Positions 1 to 9,459 of a DNA stretch of 64,000 nt are shown piece by piece. The stretch lies in contig NZ_FXUG01000013.1 of the NCBI RefSeq assembly GCF_900182915.1, forward strand, positions 124,001 to 188,000. Direction: 5' to 3'. This DNA comes from Neorhodopirellula lusitana. GTDB lineage: Bacteria > Planctomycetota > Planctomycetia > Pirellulales > Pirellulaceae. Within the stretch, counting starts at the first letter, position 1, and the number at the start of each line of letters is the position of its first letter. The position numbers and the translations under genes are program-made. The notes beneath the pieces are model-generated. The model was not told where the DNA came from. It searched no databases and was given only the letters and a program-made list of their open reading frames with translations.

Positions 1-677
1 ATTCCACTGCCCGCGGGAGGACTGTTGGCCGGCTAGCCAATCGAGGCCGCGCGTGATGGAGCTTTCCCATTTGGCATTGGACCGCAGGGCGGAACGGGAG
101 CTTTCCGCTCGCGCGGTTGAAGATGCCAACGCCAAGCTTCCCGCCGCAGCACAACGGTGGATGAATTGCCGGCGGTCGATGGAAGAACGAGGCATGGTGT
201 ACCGCTTTGACGAAGAAGTGTGTTGAAGGCGGCACAGCGTTGGAAACGCGATCCAGCCAGCACCATCTTACGGTAGATCAATGCGTTTAGGCCAGTGATT
301 GTTTGGGTGAGCGTGATGACGGGATGCTGCGGTTGTCACTTCAGGGGGGGCGGCTTCGGTTCGCTGATCGCAGCTCAGGACAACATCAGCGCTGAATCGG
401 CCTGCCCCGGCTAAGTTAAACGCAACTAAGACTGCGGTATCCATAGGTTCCTTGAAGGCTTTTAGCGGCGGGTAGCCCACGCTTATTGATTCTTGGGGGG
501 GGAGCGGTCAGAATGGGGAGGCGATGGTTTGAAAGGCGGATCCGCTTCGATCGCCCTCGCCAACCTGCCCCAGCAAGCCAAAAGAAGGCAACTCCTGCCC
601 CGGTGAGTCAAAACCAGGTCAGGCCAACCTCACCTGGCGAGCTTCGCTACCCACCTAGAATCTTTGTTGCTTTGCAC
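1..677. other. 5' flank with no supported gene
   Basis: No reading frame here carries a recognisable motif. Short minus-strand frames at 33-281 and 268-480 have Arg/Pro-rich, motif-free translations and no good ribosome binding site. The frame of the next gene stays open upstream from a TTG at 486, but that stretch translates to basic, proline-rich sequence without family character, so I treat it as leader. The start of the window does not cut into a gene that I can see. Confidence 0.5.
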
Positions 678-3245
678 ATGAAAACAATCCGGCAACGTTC
701 TGCGAGATTCCTTTCGGCACTACCCATCGGCGAAAGTTGGGGTGCAAGCACGATTGTTTCGGGCATTGTGCTTACGTTGATGCTAGTGGGGACACGAACC
801 ACGGTCGCGAACGAGTCAAGCGATTCGAGGTTGCCAGAGATCGCGGATTGGTTAGGTGACCACTGCGTTGATTGCCATTCCGGTGGCGATTCCGAGGCGG
901 GACTCGATTTAGCAAACCTGGACTTCTCGCCCGATGCATTTTCGCAACTCGATTTTGAAAGCTCGGATTGGGAAAAGATCTTGCGTCGGCTGGAGACTCG
1001 CCAGATGCCACCGCCCGGTGCGGATCGTCCAGATGAAAATGCGTATGCGGCGATCACCGAATCGTTGCGAATGGTTTTGGAACATCGTGCCCAGGAGTTT
1101 CCTCGCCCGGGCAGGGTGGCGGCGATTCGCCGGCTGACGCGATTGGAGTATCAATATTCCATACGAGATTTGTTGGGCATCGAAATTGATGCTGCTGACT
1201 ACTTGCCCAAAGATGAATCCAGTCACGGTTTTGACAACATCACGGTCGAGGAACTTTCGCCCACGCACTTAAACCGCTATTTGACGGCGGGGCAAAGCAT
1301 CAGTCGTGCGGCGGTGGGCGGACGTGGCAACGGACCAGTGGGCGTTACCATTCGGCAACCAGCGGATCGTTCTCAAGAATCGCACGTTGCCGGTTTGCCG
1401 TTCGGCACTCGCGGTGGGGTGATCTTTGACCATCACTTTCATCGATCGGGAATGTATGAAATCGAGGTCAAGTTAACTCGTGATCGCGATGAAAAGGTCG
1501 AAGGTTTGAATCGGCCGCACGACATGGATGTTCTGATTGATCGAAAACGGGTGCATCGATTTCGGGTGCAACCGATCAAGTCGAAGGGCGACTGGAAAGG
1601 GAATGATTTCACCCACGCGGATTCCCACCTGCATGCACGCATTGCGATACAGGCGGGGAGCCGGTCGGTTGGTGTGACGTTTCCCAAAACGTCCTCATCG
1701 TTGAATGAGATTAAACGTCAACCCTTCGATGCGAACTTCAATCGGCACCGCCATCCGCGGCTCACTCCGGCAATCTTTCAGGTGTCTTTAGTCGGGCCCT
1801 TCGAAAGGGATGGGACAATTGAAACGGAAGTCGCCCGAACGACGGAGGAGGCCTCCAAAACCGAAGGCGACTTTGGGCTGAACGAATCGGTCAGCTTCGA
1901 CGAATTGGTCAGCACTGCGAGTCGCGACTTAATCTTCGGTGCCGACTTTGATTTCGATACGGCCACCCGAGAGGATGCCACCCGCATCTTGGCTGGGCTG
2001 GCGAGGCGAGCCTACCGGCGACCGGTCGAGAACGAAGATATTGAACCGCTGTTGAGCTTCTTTGACGAGGGGCTGGTTGAGGGCGGATTTGAAAGAGGAA
2101 TTGAATCAGCGTTGACCGCGATTTTGGTGAACCCGAACTTCTTGTTCCGAATTGAAGCGGCTGGCAAAGAGTTAGATCAAAGCATTGCCCGCAGCGTTGC
2201 GGGTAACACCACGGGGCACGTCGGAAATATTGGCGATTACGAACTCGCGTCGCGGCTTTCGTATTTTTTATGGAGCAGTCTGCCGGATGATCGCCTGCTT
2301 GATTTGGCGGCCGAGGGCGAGTTGCAGCAAGACGTAGTGTTACAGGCTGAAGTGAAGCGGATGTTGGCGGACGAGAAATCGATTGCGTTGGTCGACAACT
2401 TTGCATCTCAGTGGCTGTACCTTCGTAACCTCGGATCGATCACGCCGGACCTGCGTTTGTTCCCTGATTTTGATGACAACTTGCGTCAGGCGTTTGCTCA
2501 AGAAACCAAGCTGCTGTTTCAAGACGTGCTGCAAAACGATGGCAGTGTGTTGGATTTGATCTCAACCCAAACCACGTTTTTGAATGAGCGGCTGGCGAAG
2601 CACTACGGCATTCGCGGCGTTCATGGCAGTGCGTTTCGCCCCGTCGCGTTATCGCCCTCGAGCCGTCGTGGTGGGATCTTGCGGCACGGCAGTATCTTGA
2701 TGGCGACGTCCTATGCGACACGCACCTCGCCAACGATTCGCGGCAATTGGATCCTCGAGAATATCTTTGGAACTCCCGCTCCACCGCCGCCGGCGAACGT
2801 TCCCAATCTGAAAGAAAATACAGCCATCGAAGTCACAACGCTGCGTGAGCGTTTGGCCGCCCACCGGGCCAACCCGGCTTGTGCGAGCTGCCATGATCGC
2901 ATGGACCCGCTTGGCTTTGCGTTGCAAAACTACGACGCGGTTGGTCGTTGGCGTGAATTCGAAACGGACTTGGCGATTGATTCCAGTGGTCAGCTACCTG
3001 ATGGTTCCGATTTGAGTTCGGTCGATGAACTCGAGGCCGGAATCGTTGCTCGCCCCGAAGTGTTCGTACGAACGTTGACGGAAAAGCTGATGACGTACGC
3101 ACTGGGTCGGGCAGTGGGCCCCGATGACGGTCCGGCAGTTCGGCGGATCGTTCAATTTGCCGCCGACCACGACAACACAATGTCTTCCATCATTACCGGG
3201 ATTGCGCTGAGTGATCCCTTTCGCAAACGGACAGGGCACTTATGA
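678..3245 (+). CDS. DUF1592-type planctomycete cytochrome-like secreted protein
   Basis: A protein of 855 residues with the multidomain order known from planctomycetes: DUF1587, DUF1592, DUF1588 and DUF1585, usually with an N-terminal haem-binding segment. A hydrophobic export signal covers about residues 25-45. A CVDCH haem motif follows at 63-67. The DUF1588 region contains a second motif, CASCHDRMDPLGF, at about 735. The C-terminal LTEKLMTYALGR is typical of DUF1585. I chose the ATG at 678 because it sits just ahead of the signal; the frame is open to a TTG at 486. Its stop overlaps the next start by ATGA, so it is translationally coupled to the DUF1552 gene. The role is unproven. The family is abundant in planctomycetes, and an exported c-type redox protein is the reasonable inference. 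Confidence 0.93.
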   Translation: MKTIRQRSARFLSALPIGESWGASTIVSGIVLTLMLVGTRTTVANESSDSRLPEIADWLGDHCVDCHSGGDSEAGLDLANLDFSPDAFSQLDFESSDWEKILRRLETRQMPPPGADRPDENAYAAITESLRMVLEHRAQEFPRPGRVAAIRRLTRLEYQYSIRDLLGIEIDAADYLPKDESSHGFDNITVEELSPTHLNRYLTAGQSISRAAVGGRGNGPVGVTIRQPADRSQESHVAGLPFGTRGGVIFDHHFHRSGMYEIEVKLTRDRDEKVEGLNRPHDMDVLIDRKRVHRFRVQPIKSKGDWKGNDFTHADSHLHARIAIQAGSRSVGVTFPKTSSSLNEIKRQPFDANFNRHRHPRLTPAIFQVSLVGPFERDGTIETEVARTTEEASKTEGDFGLNESVSFDELVSTASRDLIFGADFDFDTATREDATRILAGLARRAYRRPVENEDIEPLLSFFDEGLVEGGFERGIESALTAILVNPNFLFRIEAAGKELDQSIARSVAGNTTGHVGNIGDYELASRLSYFLWSSLPDDRLLDLAAEGELQQDVVLQAEVKRMLADEKSIALVDNFASQWLYLRNLGSITPDLRLFPDFDDNLRQAFAQETKLLFQDVLQNDGSVLDLISTQTTFLNERLAKHYGIRGVHGSAFRPVALSPSSRRGGILRHGSILMATSYATRTSPTIRGNWILENIFGTPAPPPPANVPNLKENTAIEVTTLRERLAAHRANPACASCHDRMDPLGFALQNYDAVGRWREFETDLAIDSSGQLPDGSDLSSVDELEAGIVARPEVFVRTLTEKLMTYALGRAVGPDDGPAVRRIVQFAADHDNTMSSIITGIALSDPFRKRTGHL

Positions 3246-4585
3246 GACGCATGTCACTTTCTCGCCGGACGTTGCTCCGCGGAACCGGTACCGCGATCGC
3301 ATTGCCGCTATTGGATGCGATGATCCCCGCGATGACGGCGTCGGCCGCCACTGCCGCCGCCCCAGAGAAGCTAAAGCGGCTTGGTTATATCTACGTTCCG
3401 ATGGGCTACAGTCCTCAACAGTGGACACCCCAGGGCGATACGCTCGATCAATTGCCGTCCAGCTTGCAGCCGCTCGAAGCGGTGAAAGATCAACTGACGG
3501 TGATCACCAATACGGATTTGAAGAACGCCTACCCCGGCTCACATGCCACGTCGAACTCGACATTCTTGAGTGCGGCTCGTGCCAAACGCACCGAGAGCAG
3601 TGACTACCGCAGTGGCACAACAGTTGATCAAATCGCGGCTCGACACATTGGCCAAAATTCTCAGTTGCCGTCGCTGGAACTATCGATGGATTTGTTGTCC
3701 ACGGTCGGTCAGTGCGACAACGGTTACGCTTGCGTGTATCAAAACAGCTTGTCTTGGGCATCGCCGACGCAGCCGTTGCCCTCGGAAGCTCATCCGCGAT
3801 TGGTGTTTGAAAGTTTGTTCGGGGAAGGGGGCACTCCGGAACAGATGGCACAGGCACGACGCAAGCGTTCGAGTTTGTTGGATTTGGTCACGCAAGAAAT
3901 TCAACGTATCAAGAAACGTGTGGGTGCCAGCGACCGCAATAAGATTGACGGATACCTCGATAGTATTCGTGAAGTGGAGCGGCGGATTCAATTGGCGGAG
4001 TCAAACGCGAGTGACAACCCGCTGCCCGATTTGGATCGACCGGTTGGGGTTCCGGCGTCATATGCAGAGCACGCTAAGTTGATGTTTGACCTGCAACGGC
4101 TGGCATTCCAAGGCGACATCACTCGCGTGGTTTCATTTCAGCTTGCTCGGGAAGCCAGTACACGGACGTATCCGGAAATCGGTGTACCGGACCCGCACCA
4201 TCCGATTTCTCACCACGGGCATGATCCGAAGAAGCTCGAAAAGCTGGCCAAGATCAACCAGTACCATGTTTCGTTGTTCGCTGATTTTCTGAAGAGTTTG
4301 GCGGACACGCCTGAGGGCAATGGCACTTTGCTGGATCACACGCTGTACATGTATGGCAGCGGCATGGGCGACTCCGATGCGCACGACCATACCGATTTGC
4401 CGATTTTGGTCGCGGGCGGTGCAGCTGGTGGTATGAAGGGCGGACGGCACCTTGCGTTCAATGAAACGACGCCGTTGTCGAACGTTCACCTGACCTTGTT
4501 GAATCAGGTTGGTGTTCCGCTCGAAACGTTTGCTGACAGCACTGGCACGATCGATCATCTCTTTGATCCGGTCACGCTGAATTGA
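3242..4585 (+). CDS. DUF1552 family Tat-exported protein
   Basis: A 447-residue protein that starts with a twin-arginine signal (SRRTLLRGTG followed by a hydrophobic stretch), so it should be folded before export. The body matches the DUF1552 family: KRLGYIYVPMG near the N terminus, a central HHPISHHGHD-like segment and a C-terminal MYGSGMGDSDAHDH segment rich in His and Asp, reminiscent of metal-binding sulfatase/DUF1501-type folds. It overlaps the upstream DUF1592 gene by four bases. DUF1592-DUF1552 is a standing pair in planctomycete genomes, so the two products probably act together in the cell envelope. The substrate is unknown. Confidence 0.93.
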   Translation: MRRMSLSRRTLLRGTGTAIALPLLDAMIPAMTASAATAAAPEKLKRLGYIYVPMGYSPQQWTPQGDTLDQLPSSLQPLEAVKDQLTVITNTDLKNAYPGSHATSNSTFLSAARAKRTESSDYRSGTTVDQIAARHIGQNSQLPSLELSMDLLSTVGQCDNGYACVYQNSLSWASPTQPLPSEAHPRLVFESLFGEGGTPEQMAQARRKRSSLLDLVTQEIQRIKKRVGASDRNKIDGYLDSIREVERRIQLAESNASDNPLPDLDRPVGVPASYAEHAKLMFDLQRLAFQGDITRVVSFQLAREASTRTYPEIGVPDPHHPISHHGHDPKKLEKLAKINQYHVSLFADFLKSLADTPEGNGTLLDHTLYMYGSGMGDSDAHDHTDLPILVAGGAAGGMKGGRHLAFNETTPLSNVHLTLLNQVGVPLETFADSTGTIDHLFDPVTLN

Positions 4586-4666
4586 CTTCGTTGTCCAACG
4601 CCCGCTGCAGACTGCCTACTGCTGACTGAATTCTTCCCTCCGTGACAAAACGATCGAGCGACCTTC

Positions 4667-6097
4667 ATGCGAATGCGATTGATGTGCCTTGTGCTGCTGA
4701 CTTGGTTTGGATCGGTGGCGGCACAATCCAATTTGCCCGATCTTGCCGAACAAGAGCGATGGAACGAGCTGTTCGAGCGGCTTGACACCGTTGAAAACGA
4801 TTCCGAACTGTCACAAGCCGATGGTGCAACGGCGCTGCATTGGGCCGCGTTCCATGGTCAGGCGGATGCGATCGAGAAGTTGGTTCGCAGCGGAGCCGAC
4901 GTCAACGCGACCAACGATTACCAAGTCAGTCCACTGAGTCTGGCGTGTGAGTACGGCAATACGGAGGCGGTGGTCGCATTGTTGACCGCGGGTGCGGATC
5001 CCAATGCATCCCGACTTGGCAAAGAGACCCCGTTGATGTTCGCTGCGTTAGCCGATGATGCGGCGGCCGTCAGGCACCTGATTCAACACGGTGCCAAAAT
5101 CGATGTCACGGAAGTGCGGCAGCAAACGGCGTTGATGTGGGCAGCATCCGCTGGCAACGTTGACGCTGTCGACGCACTCATCCGAGCGGGCGCCGACATC
5201 GATTCACGTTTGCCGCGGTCCGATTTTTCTGCGTTCATGTTCGCCGCCCGCAACGGACAAACGGACGTGGTGATGCGATTGCTTGACGCGGGCGTGGACG
5301 TCAACGCGACCATGCAACCGAAGCAGACGAACGGCAGGAACCCGCGTAAGGGGATGTCGGCGTTGTTATTGGCCGTCGAAAGTGGGCACTTGGAGCTCGC
5401 TTTAAAACTGATCCAGCAAGGTGCCGATCCGAACGACCAACGCAGTGGTTTTGCTCCCCTGCACGCGATCACCTGGGTGCGTCGGACGGAGTTGGGCGAT
5501 GCAGCCGAAGGGGATCCCGCACCACGAATCACTGGATCGTTTCATTCGATCGCCTTCGTTCGTGAAATCGTGAAGGCCGGCGCGGATGTCAATCTGCAAC
5601 TGACGTCGGGGAAGTCGCGAGGCCAACGATTGAATCCCAAGGGGGCGACTCCATTTTTGCTGGCGGCTCGCGGCGCGGACTTGCCGTTGATGAAGTTGCT
5701 CTTGGAACTCGGTGCCGATCCCACCCTTCCCAATGCTGACGGGACCACTGCCTTGATGGTGGCGGCTGGCGTGGGTGTGATCGCGGTGGGTGAGGAACCC
5801 GGCACGCCGGAGGAAGTCGACACCGCGATTGAAATGTTGTTTGATTTGGGGTTGGATCCCAACGCCGTCGATCGAAATCGTGAAACGGCGATGCATGGTG
5901 CCGCGCTAAGAACGTTTCCGACCACCGTTCGCACTCTGGCCCGTTTGGGAGCGGATCCTGCGATTTGGAATCAACGCAACAAGCGAGGCTGGACGCCTCA
6001 CGCCATTGCCCATGGAAAACGCCCGGGCAGCGTGAAGCCGTCCCCGGAAACCATCGAAGCACTCGATGCTGCGATGGCTCCCGCGACGCTGCCGTGA
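4667..6097 (+). CDS. Secreted ankyrin-repeat protein
   Basis: A 476-residue protein with a signal peptide (about residues 1-19, ending in VAA-Q) followed by ankyrin repeats over almost its whole length. Repeats such as DGATALHWAAFHGQADAIEKL and QQTALMWAASAGNVDAVDAL recur about every 33 residues, with some longer inserted loops. Ankyrin repeats mediate protein-protein contacts and no catalytic motif is visible. It lies 81 bases after the DUF1552 gene on the same strand, so it may belong to that transcription unit and work as an envelope scaffold for it. That functional link is inference from position. Confidence 0.92.
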   Translation: MRMRLMCLVLLTWFGSVAAQSNLPDLAEQERWNELFERLDTVENDSELSQADGATALHWAAFHGQADAIEKLVRSGADVNATNDYQVSPLSLACEYGNTEAVVALLTAGADPNASRLGKETPLMFAALADDAAAVRHLIQHGAKIDVTEVRQQTALMWAASAGNVDAVDALIRAGADIDSRLPRSDFSAFMFAARNGQTDVVMRLLDAGVDVNATMQPKQTNGRNPRKGMSALLLAVESGHLELALKLIQQGADPNDQRSGFAPLHAITWVRRTELGDAAEGDPAPRITGSFHSIAFVREIVKAGADVNLQLTSGKSRGQRLNPKGATPFLLAARGADLPLMKLLLELGADPTLPNADGTTALMVAAGVGVIAVGEEPGTPEEVDTAIEMLFDLGLDPNAVDRNRETAMHGAALRTFPTTVRTLARLGADPAIWNQRNKRGWTPHAIAHGKRPGSVKPSPETIEALDAAMAPATLP

Positions 6098-6110
6098 CGC
6101 CATGGCCTCA

Positions 6111-7601
6111 CTACGTTGATTTGATCTCGTAGCCATGGCGGTATTCACGGCGCAGGAAACGATTCGCTTCGTTGGAGTTCGCGCCGGTGAAGGTTTCGGT
6201 GTTGGCGTCATGCGCCAGCGTCGGGCATGACTTCAACGCTTTTGCATCGACACCGTACTCCGTTAGATGTGACGTCATCCCGTTGACCAAGCGATTCCAC
6301 TCGGGAACCTCGGCTTGTGAGGTAAGCTCTTCCTGTGAAAAAGCTCCGCCGGCACGAAATGCAACGTTGGCAAGATTGCACCAACCGGTACTAAAGTGTC
6401 CGTTTTCGATCGGCGCATTCAGGATAGAGGAATCTCGCTCTTGGACCGCTGCGATGAAGTTTTCGACGTGCAGCGTAATCATGTTCGCATCAACATGGAA
6501 CTTTCGGATCACCTTGCCATCATGATCCACGGCCTGACCGTTGCCGCGTTGCCCCAAGAAGAAGCCGCCCTCGCAAGCGATGACGTAGCCGCTGCCGGGT
6601 GCGTTTGGGGGCCAAGCGTCCGGTGAGGAAGCGGTGTTGATTGCCCAGGCCGATTTTTCCTTGGGACGGGTGGGAAGATTGCTAAGGGCGATCATCGTTG
6701 GGAATGTCTTGGTTTCCAACAATGCAAAGTGCACGTTGGGTGTTTGACCCGCGTCGTTCCAGCCCACTCGGCCACCGCCAACAGTGATGCGGTCCGGCAA
6801 GTCTTGGCTGTCTTGGTAGGCCACGTTTCGGACATCGTCGAGGATGTGGACTCCCCAGTTGCCCATTTCGCCTGTGCCCGTGTTCCAATCCCAGTGCCAA
6901 TCGTATTGTAATTGATTGCGATAGATGGGCTGGATCGCCGCAGGGCCAAACCACAGCTCTTGGTCGACGTCTTTGGGGAAGGGAAGCGGCGAGGTTCGTT
7001 TTCCCACCGGGCCGCGTAGTCCTAGGCGGTTTGCTTGGACGTACTGGATATCGCCCAGTGCTTTTTCCTGGTGCAGGAACTCGCGAATTTGGGACTGCAT
7101 TGGATCGCTGCGTTGTTGCGTCCCGAGTTGCACGATCTGGCCATGCTTGGCAGCGGCACGGACGACTTGGCGGCCTTCCCACTGATTGTGTCCCAGTGGT
7201 TTTTCAACATACACGTCTTTGCCCGCCTCCAGAGCCCAGATCGCTGCCAAGCAATGCCAATGGTCGCACGTCGCGATCACGACCGCGTCGACGTCGGGCG
7301 AGTCCAACGCTTTGCGTAGATCCTTTACCGCCTTGGCTTGATAAAGGGCGGCCGTTTTTTCAGCACGCTGAAAATCGGGATCCGCAACCATCACAACTTT
7401 CGCCCCACTAGCTTTGGCGAAGTAGGAAGCCAGCTGACTTCCCTTCCCTCCGGCGCCGAGGATCGCGATGCGAACTTCGTCGTTAGAGGCCGAAGCGTGG
7501 ACTCGAAGAGGGGTCGCGGCGGTCGCTATTCCGGCGGCGATGCCACCAAGGAACGAGCGACGCTGGATCGGACGGGTGATTTCATTTGAAGACGGTTTCA
7601 T
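6111..7601 (-). CDS. Gfo/Idh/MocA family oxidoreductase, Tat-exported
   Basis: A 496-residue NAD(P)-dependent oxidoreductase-like protein. It begins with a twin-arginine signal (QRRSFLGGIAAG...). The Rossmann motif GAGGKGSQ lies near residue 50, and CDHWHCLAAIWALEAGKDVYVEKP carries the EKP motif typical of the family. The C-terminal alpha/beta substrate domain is present (WHWDWNTGTGEMGNWGVH). Exported Gfo/Idh/MocA proteins are numerous in planctomycetes and are generally linked to sugar or glycan metabolism. The substrate cannot be read from the sequence. It converges on the ankyrin gene, 13 bases away, without an obvious terminator between them. Confidence 0.94.
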   Translation of the reverse strand: MKPSSNEITRPIQRRSFLGGIAAGIATAATPLRVHASASNDEVRIAILGAGGKGSQLASYFAKASGAKVVMVADPDFQRAEKTAALYQAKAVKDLRKALDSPDVDAVVIATCDHWHCLAAIWALEAGKDVYVEKPLGHNQWEGRQVVRAAAKHGQIVQLGTQQRSDPMQSQIREFLHQEKALGDIQYVQANRLGLRGPVGKRTSPLPFPKDVDQELWFGPAAIQPIYRNQLQYDWHWDWNTGTGEMGNWGVHILDDVRNVAYQDSQDLPDRITVGGGRVGWNDAGQTPNVHFALLETKTFPTMIALSNLPTRPKEKSAWAINTASSPDAWPPNAPGSGYVIACEGGFFLGQRGNGQAVDHDGKVIRKFHVDANMITLHVENFIAAVQERDSSILNAPIENGHFSTGWCNLANVAFRAGGAFSQEELTSQAEVPEWNRLVNGMTSHLTEYGVDAKALKSCPTLAHDANTETFTGANSNEANRFLRREYRHGYEIKST

Positions 7602-7874
7602 GAGCTCTGAACCTAGTTAGTGGGCAACTGGATTCCCGGTCACCTGTCTTAAGGTGCTTATCAGTCCAATGCGATGCTGGTAGTTCTGGAAACTTCCAGG
7701 TTTTGGCGCAAAAGATTCGATTTTCGACGGGAAGTTTACTGGTTCGGTAGCTCGACCTCATTTTTACTCGTTTTGCAATCTGTCTGCAAGGGTTTTTATT
7801 CCGTCCTCGCGAACCTTTGTGAGGCATGGAAAGACCCCTTGCGGCTGGTTTCCCTGTTTAGAAAGTTGTCTTTC

Positions 7875-8042
7875 GTGTTGAAGAAATGCTTCGGTTTGGT
7901 TGGGACTTTGATTCTTGTTGCCAGTTTTGGCGGATGCGACGGATCCTCATCGAAGGTCGTTGATCCCGACCAGTTGTCCGCTGAAGAGGCAGAGGAGTTA
8001 CGAATCGCGAACGAGGAGTACGAGGCCTACATGAACGAATAG
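7875..8042 (+). CDS. Small lipoprotein paired with DUF1559 gene
   Basis: A 55-residue protein from a GTG start at 7875. It has a lysine-bearing N terminus, a short hydrophobic stretch and a Cys in SFGGC that fits a loose lipobox, then an acidic tail rich in Glu and Asp. The frame is open upstream to 7674, but that part lacks coding character. Small lipoproteins of this kind often sit next to DUF1559 genes in planctomycetes, which supports it being real. The product probably anchors in a membrane facing the periplasm. The function is unknown. Confidence 0.68.
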   Translation: MLKKCFGLVGTLILVASFGGCDGSSSKVVDPDQLSAEEAEELRIANEEYEAYMNE

Positions 8043-8111
8043 TGAGAGTTCGGTTTTGCTTCTGACGTCCAATGGATGTTTTTATTTCCCCCAAAAATGA
8101 CAAGAATGATT

Positions 8112-9305
8112 ATGAAGTATCAGATGAGAAGATCCGGTTTCACGTTGGTTGAATTGCTAGTGGTGATTGCGATCATTGGTGTTTTGGTAGGGCTGTTGTT
8201 GCCCGCGGTCCAAGCCGCACGGGAAGCCGCCCGCCGAATGAGCTGTAGCAATAATTTCAAGCAAATTGGCTTGGCGGTGCATAACTACCATTCGGCTTTC
8301 AACCAATTGCCGCAACAGGGTTGTGGTTCGGCCGAAACCTCATTTTCGCCAGCCAATGCCAGTCAATCGACCGCTCGGCTCTACTTGAGTTGGTTGGTGG
8401 CCATCACGCCGTTTGTTGAGCAACAAGCGATTTGGGAGAACATCTCCACAGGCGTTGATTCGGATGGGACAACCTTTCAGCCTATGGGGCCCCAGCCTTG
8501 GGATCAGTCCTTCACCCCATGGATGACCGACATCCCCGCGTTCCGGTGCCCGAGTGATCCAGGATTCGGATTGCCCGCCAATGGACGTAGCAACTACGGC
8601 GCATGCATTGGCGATCACATGCGACTAACTAACAGTGGCGGCCGCAACGAACGTGGGTTCTATGAAGGGCCAGACGATTCCGATGCGGGAATGGGCGGCA
8701 CCAACCTTACCGACGACACGTCGGCGGCTGTGGAAGCTCGTGGAACGAACCGCGGTATGTTCTGGATGCGGCACTCGACTCGATTCCGCGACGTACTGGA
8801 TGGACTTTCCAATACAATTATGTGTGGCGAGATTGCGACCAGTCTCGGCGCAAACGAAGTGAATGCAAACGTGGCCCACCTGACCGGTGACGGATTGATC
8901 AGCGCATCGGACTGGAGCGTACAGGTTTGTTTGGATCGGGTTGATCCGACTCGTCCGAAGTTCTTTCGATCGGGAACCCAGTGTTCCAACAGCGCGGGCA
9001 AGTCGGCTCGTGGCTTTGTTTGGGGCGATGGGCGATTGTTGTACACTTCGGTTCAAACAATCTTGCCCCCCAACAAACCGTCATGTGTCCGTAATCGCGA
9101 CAAGGGCCAAGGGCTATCCACCGTCGGCAGTCGCCACCAAGGCGGAGCTCATGTTTGCATGGGGGATGGTGCGATTCGGTTTATCACCGACTCGATCGAG
9201 GCTGGCGATCCCAACACGCGACCCCAGGTCGGCCGAGCAAGCCCGTTCGGCTTGTGGGGAGCTTTGGGCACGCGAGCAATGAAAGAGACGATCGAAGAGT
9301 TTTAG
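8112..9305 (+). CDS. DUF1559 pilin-like protein (H-X9-DG C-terminal motif)
   Basis: About 397 residues. The N terminus is a type IV pilin/type II secretion pseudopilin leader (GFTLVELLVVIAIIGVL) with the prepilin peptidase site after Gly. It continues as LLPAVQAAREAARR, the hallmark of the planctomycete DUF1559 family. Near the C terminus, RHQGGAHVCMGDGAIRFI fits the H-X9-DG signature exactly. I prefer the ATG at 8112; in-frame ATGs at 8076, 8097 and 8106 are possible. It follows the small lipoprotein and ends at a strong terminator, so the two form a short unit. These proteins are expanded in planctomycetes and are presumed surface or envelope proteins; no role is proven. Confidence 0.95.
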   Translation: MKYQMRRSGFTLVELLVVIAIIGVLVGLLLPAVQAAREAARRMSCSNNFKQIGLAVHNYHSAFNQLPQQGCGSAETSFSPANASQSTARLYLSWLVAITPFVEQQAIWENISTGVDSDGTTFQPMGPQPWDQSFTPWMTDIPAFRCPSDPGFGLPANGRSNYGACIGDHMRLTNSGGRNERGFYEGPDDSDAGMGGTNLTDDTSAAVEARGTNRGMFWMRHSTRFRDVLDGLSNTIMCGEIATSLGANEVNANVAHLTGDGLISASDWSVQVCLDRVDPTRPKFFRSGTQCSNSAGKSARGFVWGDGRLLYTSVQTILPPNKPSCVRNRDKGQGLSTVGSRHQGGAHVCMGDGAIRFITDSIEAGDPNTRPQVGRASPFGLWGALGTRAMKETIEEF

Positions 9306-9335
9306 TCTCTACGGAACGTTTCGCGTTTGAATACA

Positions 9336-9368
9336 AACCTCCTCGCTGTAATGGCGGGGAGGTTTTTT
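9336..9368 (+). terminator. Rho-independent terminator after DUF1559 gene
   Basis: An 11-bp stem (AACCTCCTCGC pairing with GCGGGGAGGTT, one G-U pair) with a short loop is followed by six T residues. It lies 31 bases after the stop of the DUF1559 gene. Confidence 0.9.
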
Positions 9369-9459
9369 GTTGGACGGGCACAACTCGGCAACGCCAATTG
9401 CAATGGCGTTCCTTGAACTGCTTTCGCTTCGCTATCGGTCCGGTTTTCAGCCGGAGTTG

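Noticed and set aside
486-677. N-terminal extension of the DUF1592 protein from TTG 486
   Set aside because: It precedes the export signal with basic, Pro-rich sequence; the ATG at 678 gives a normal signal peptide.
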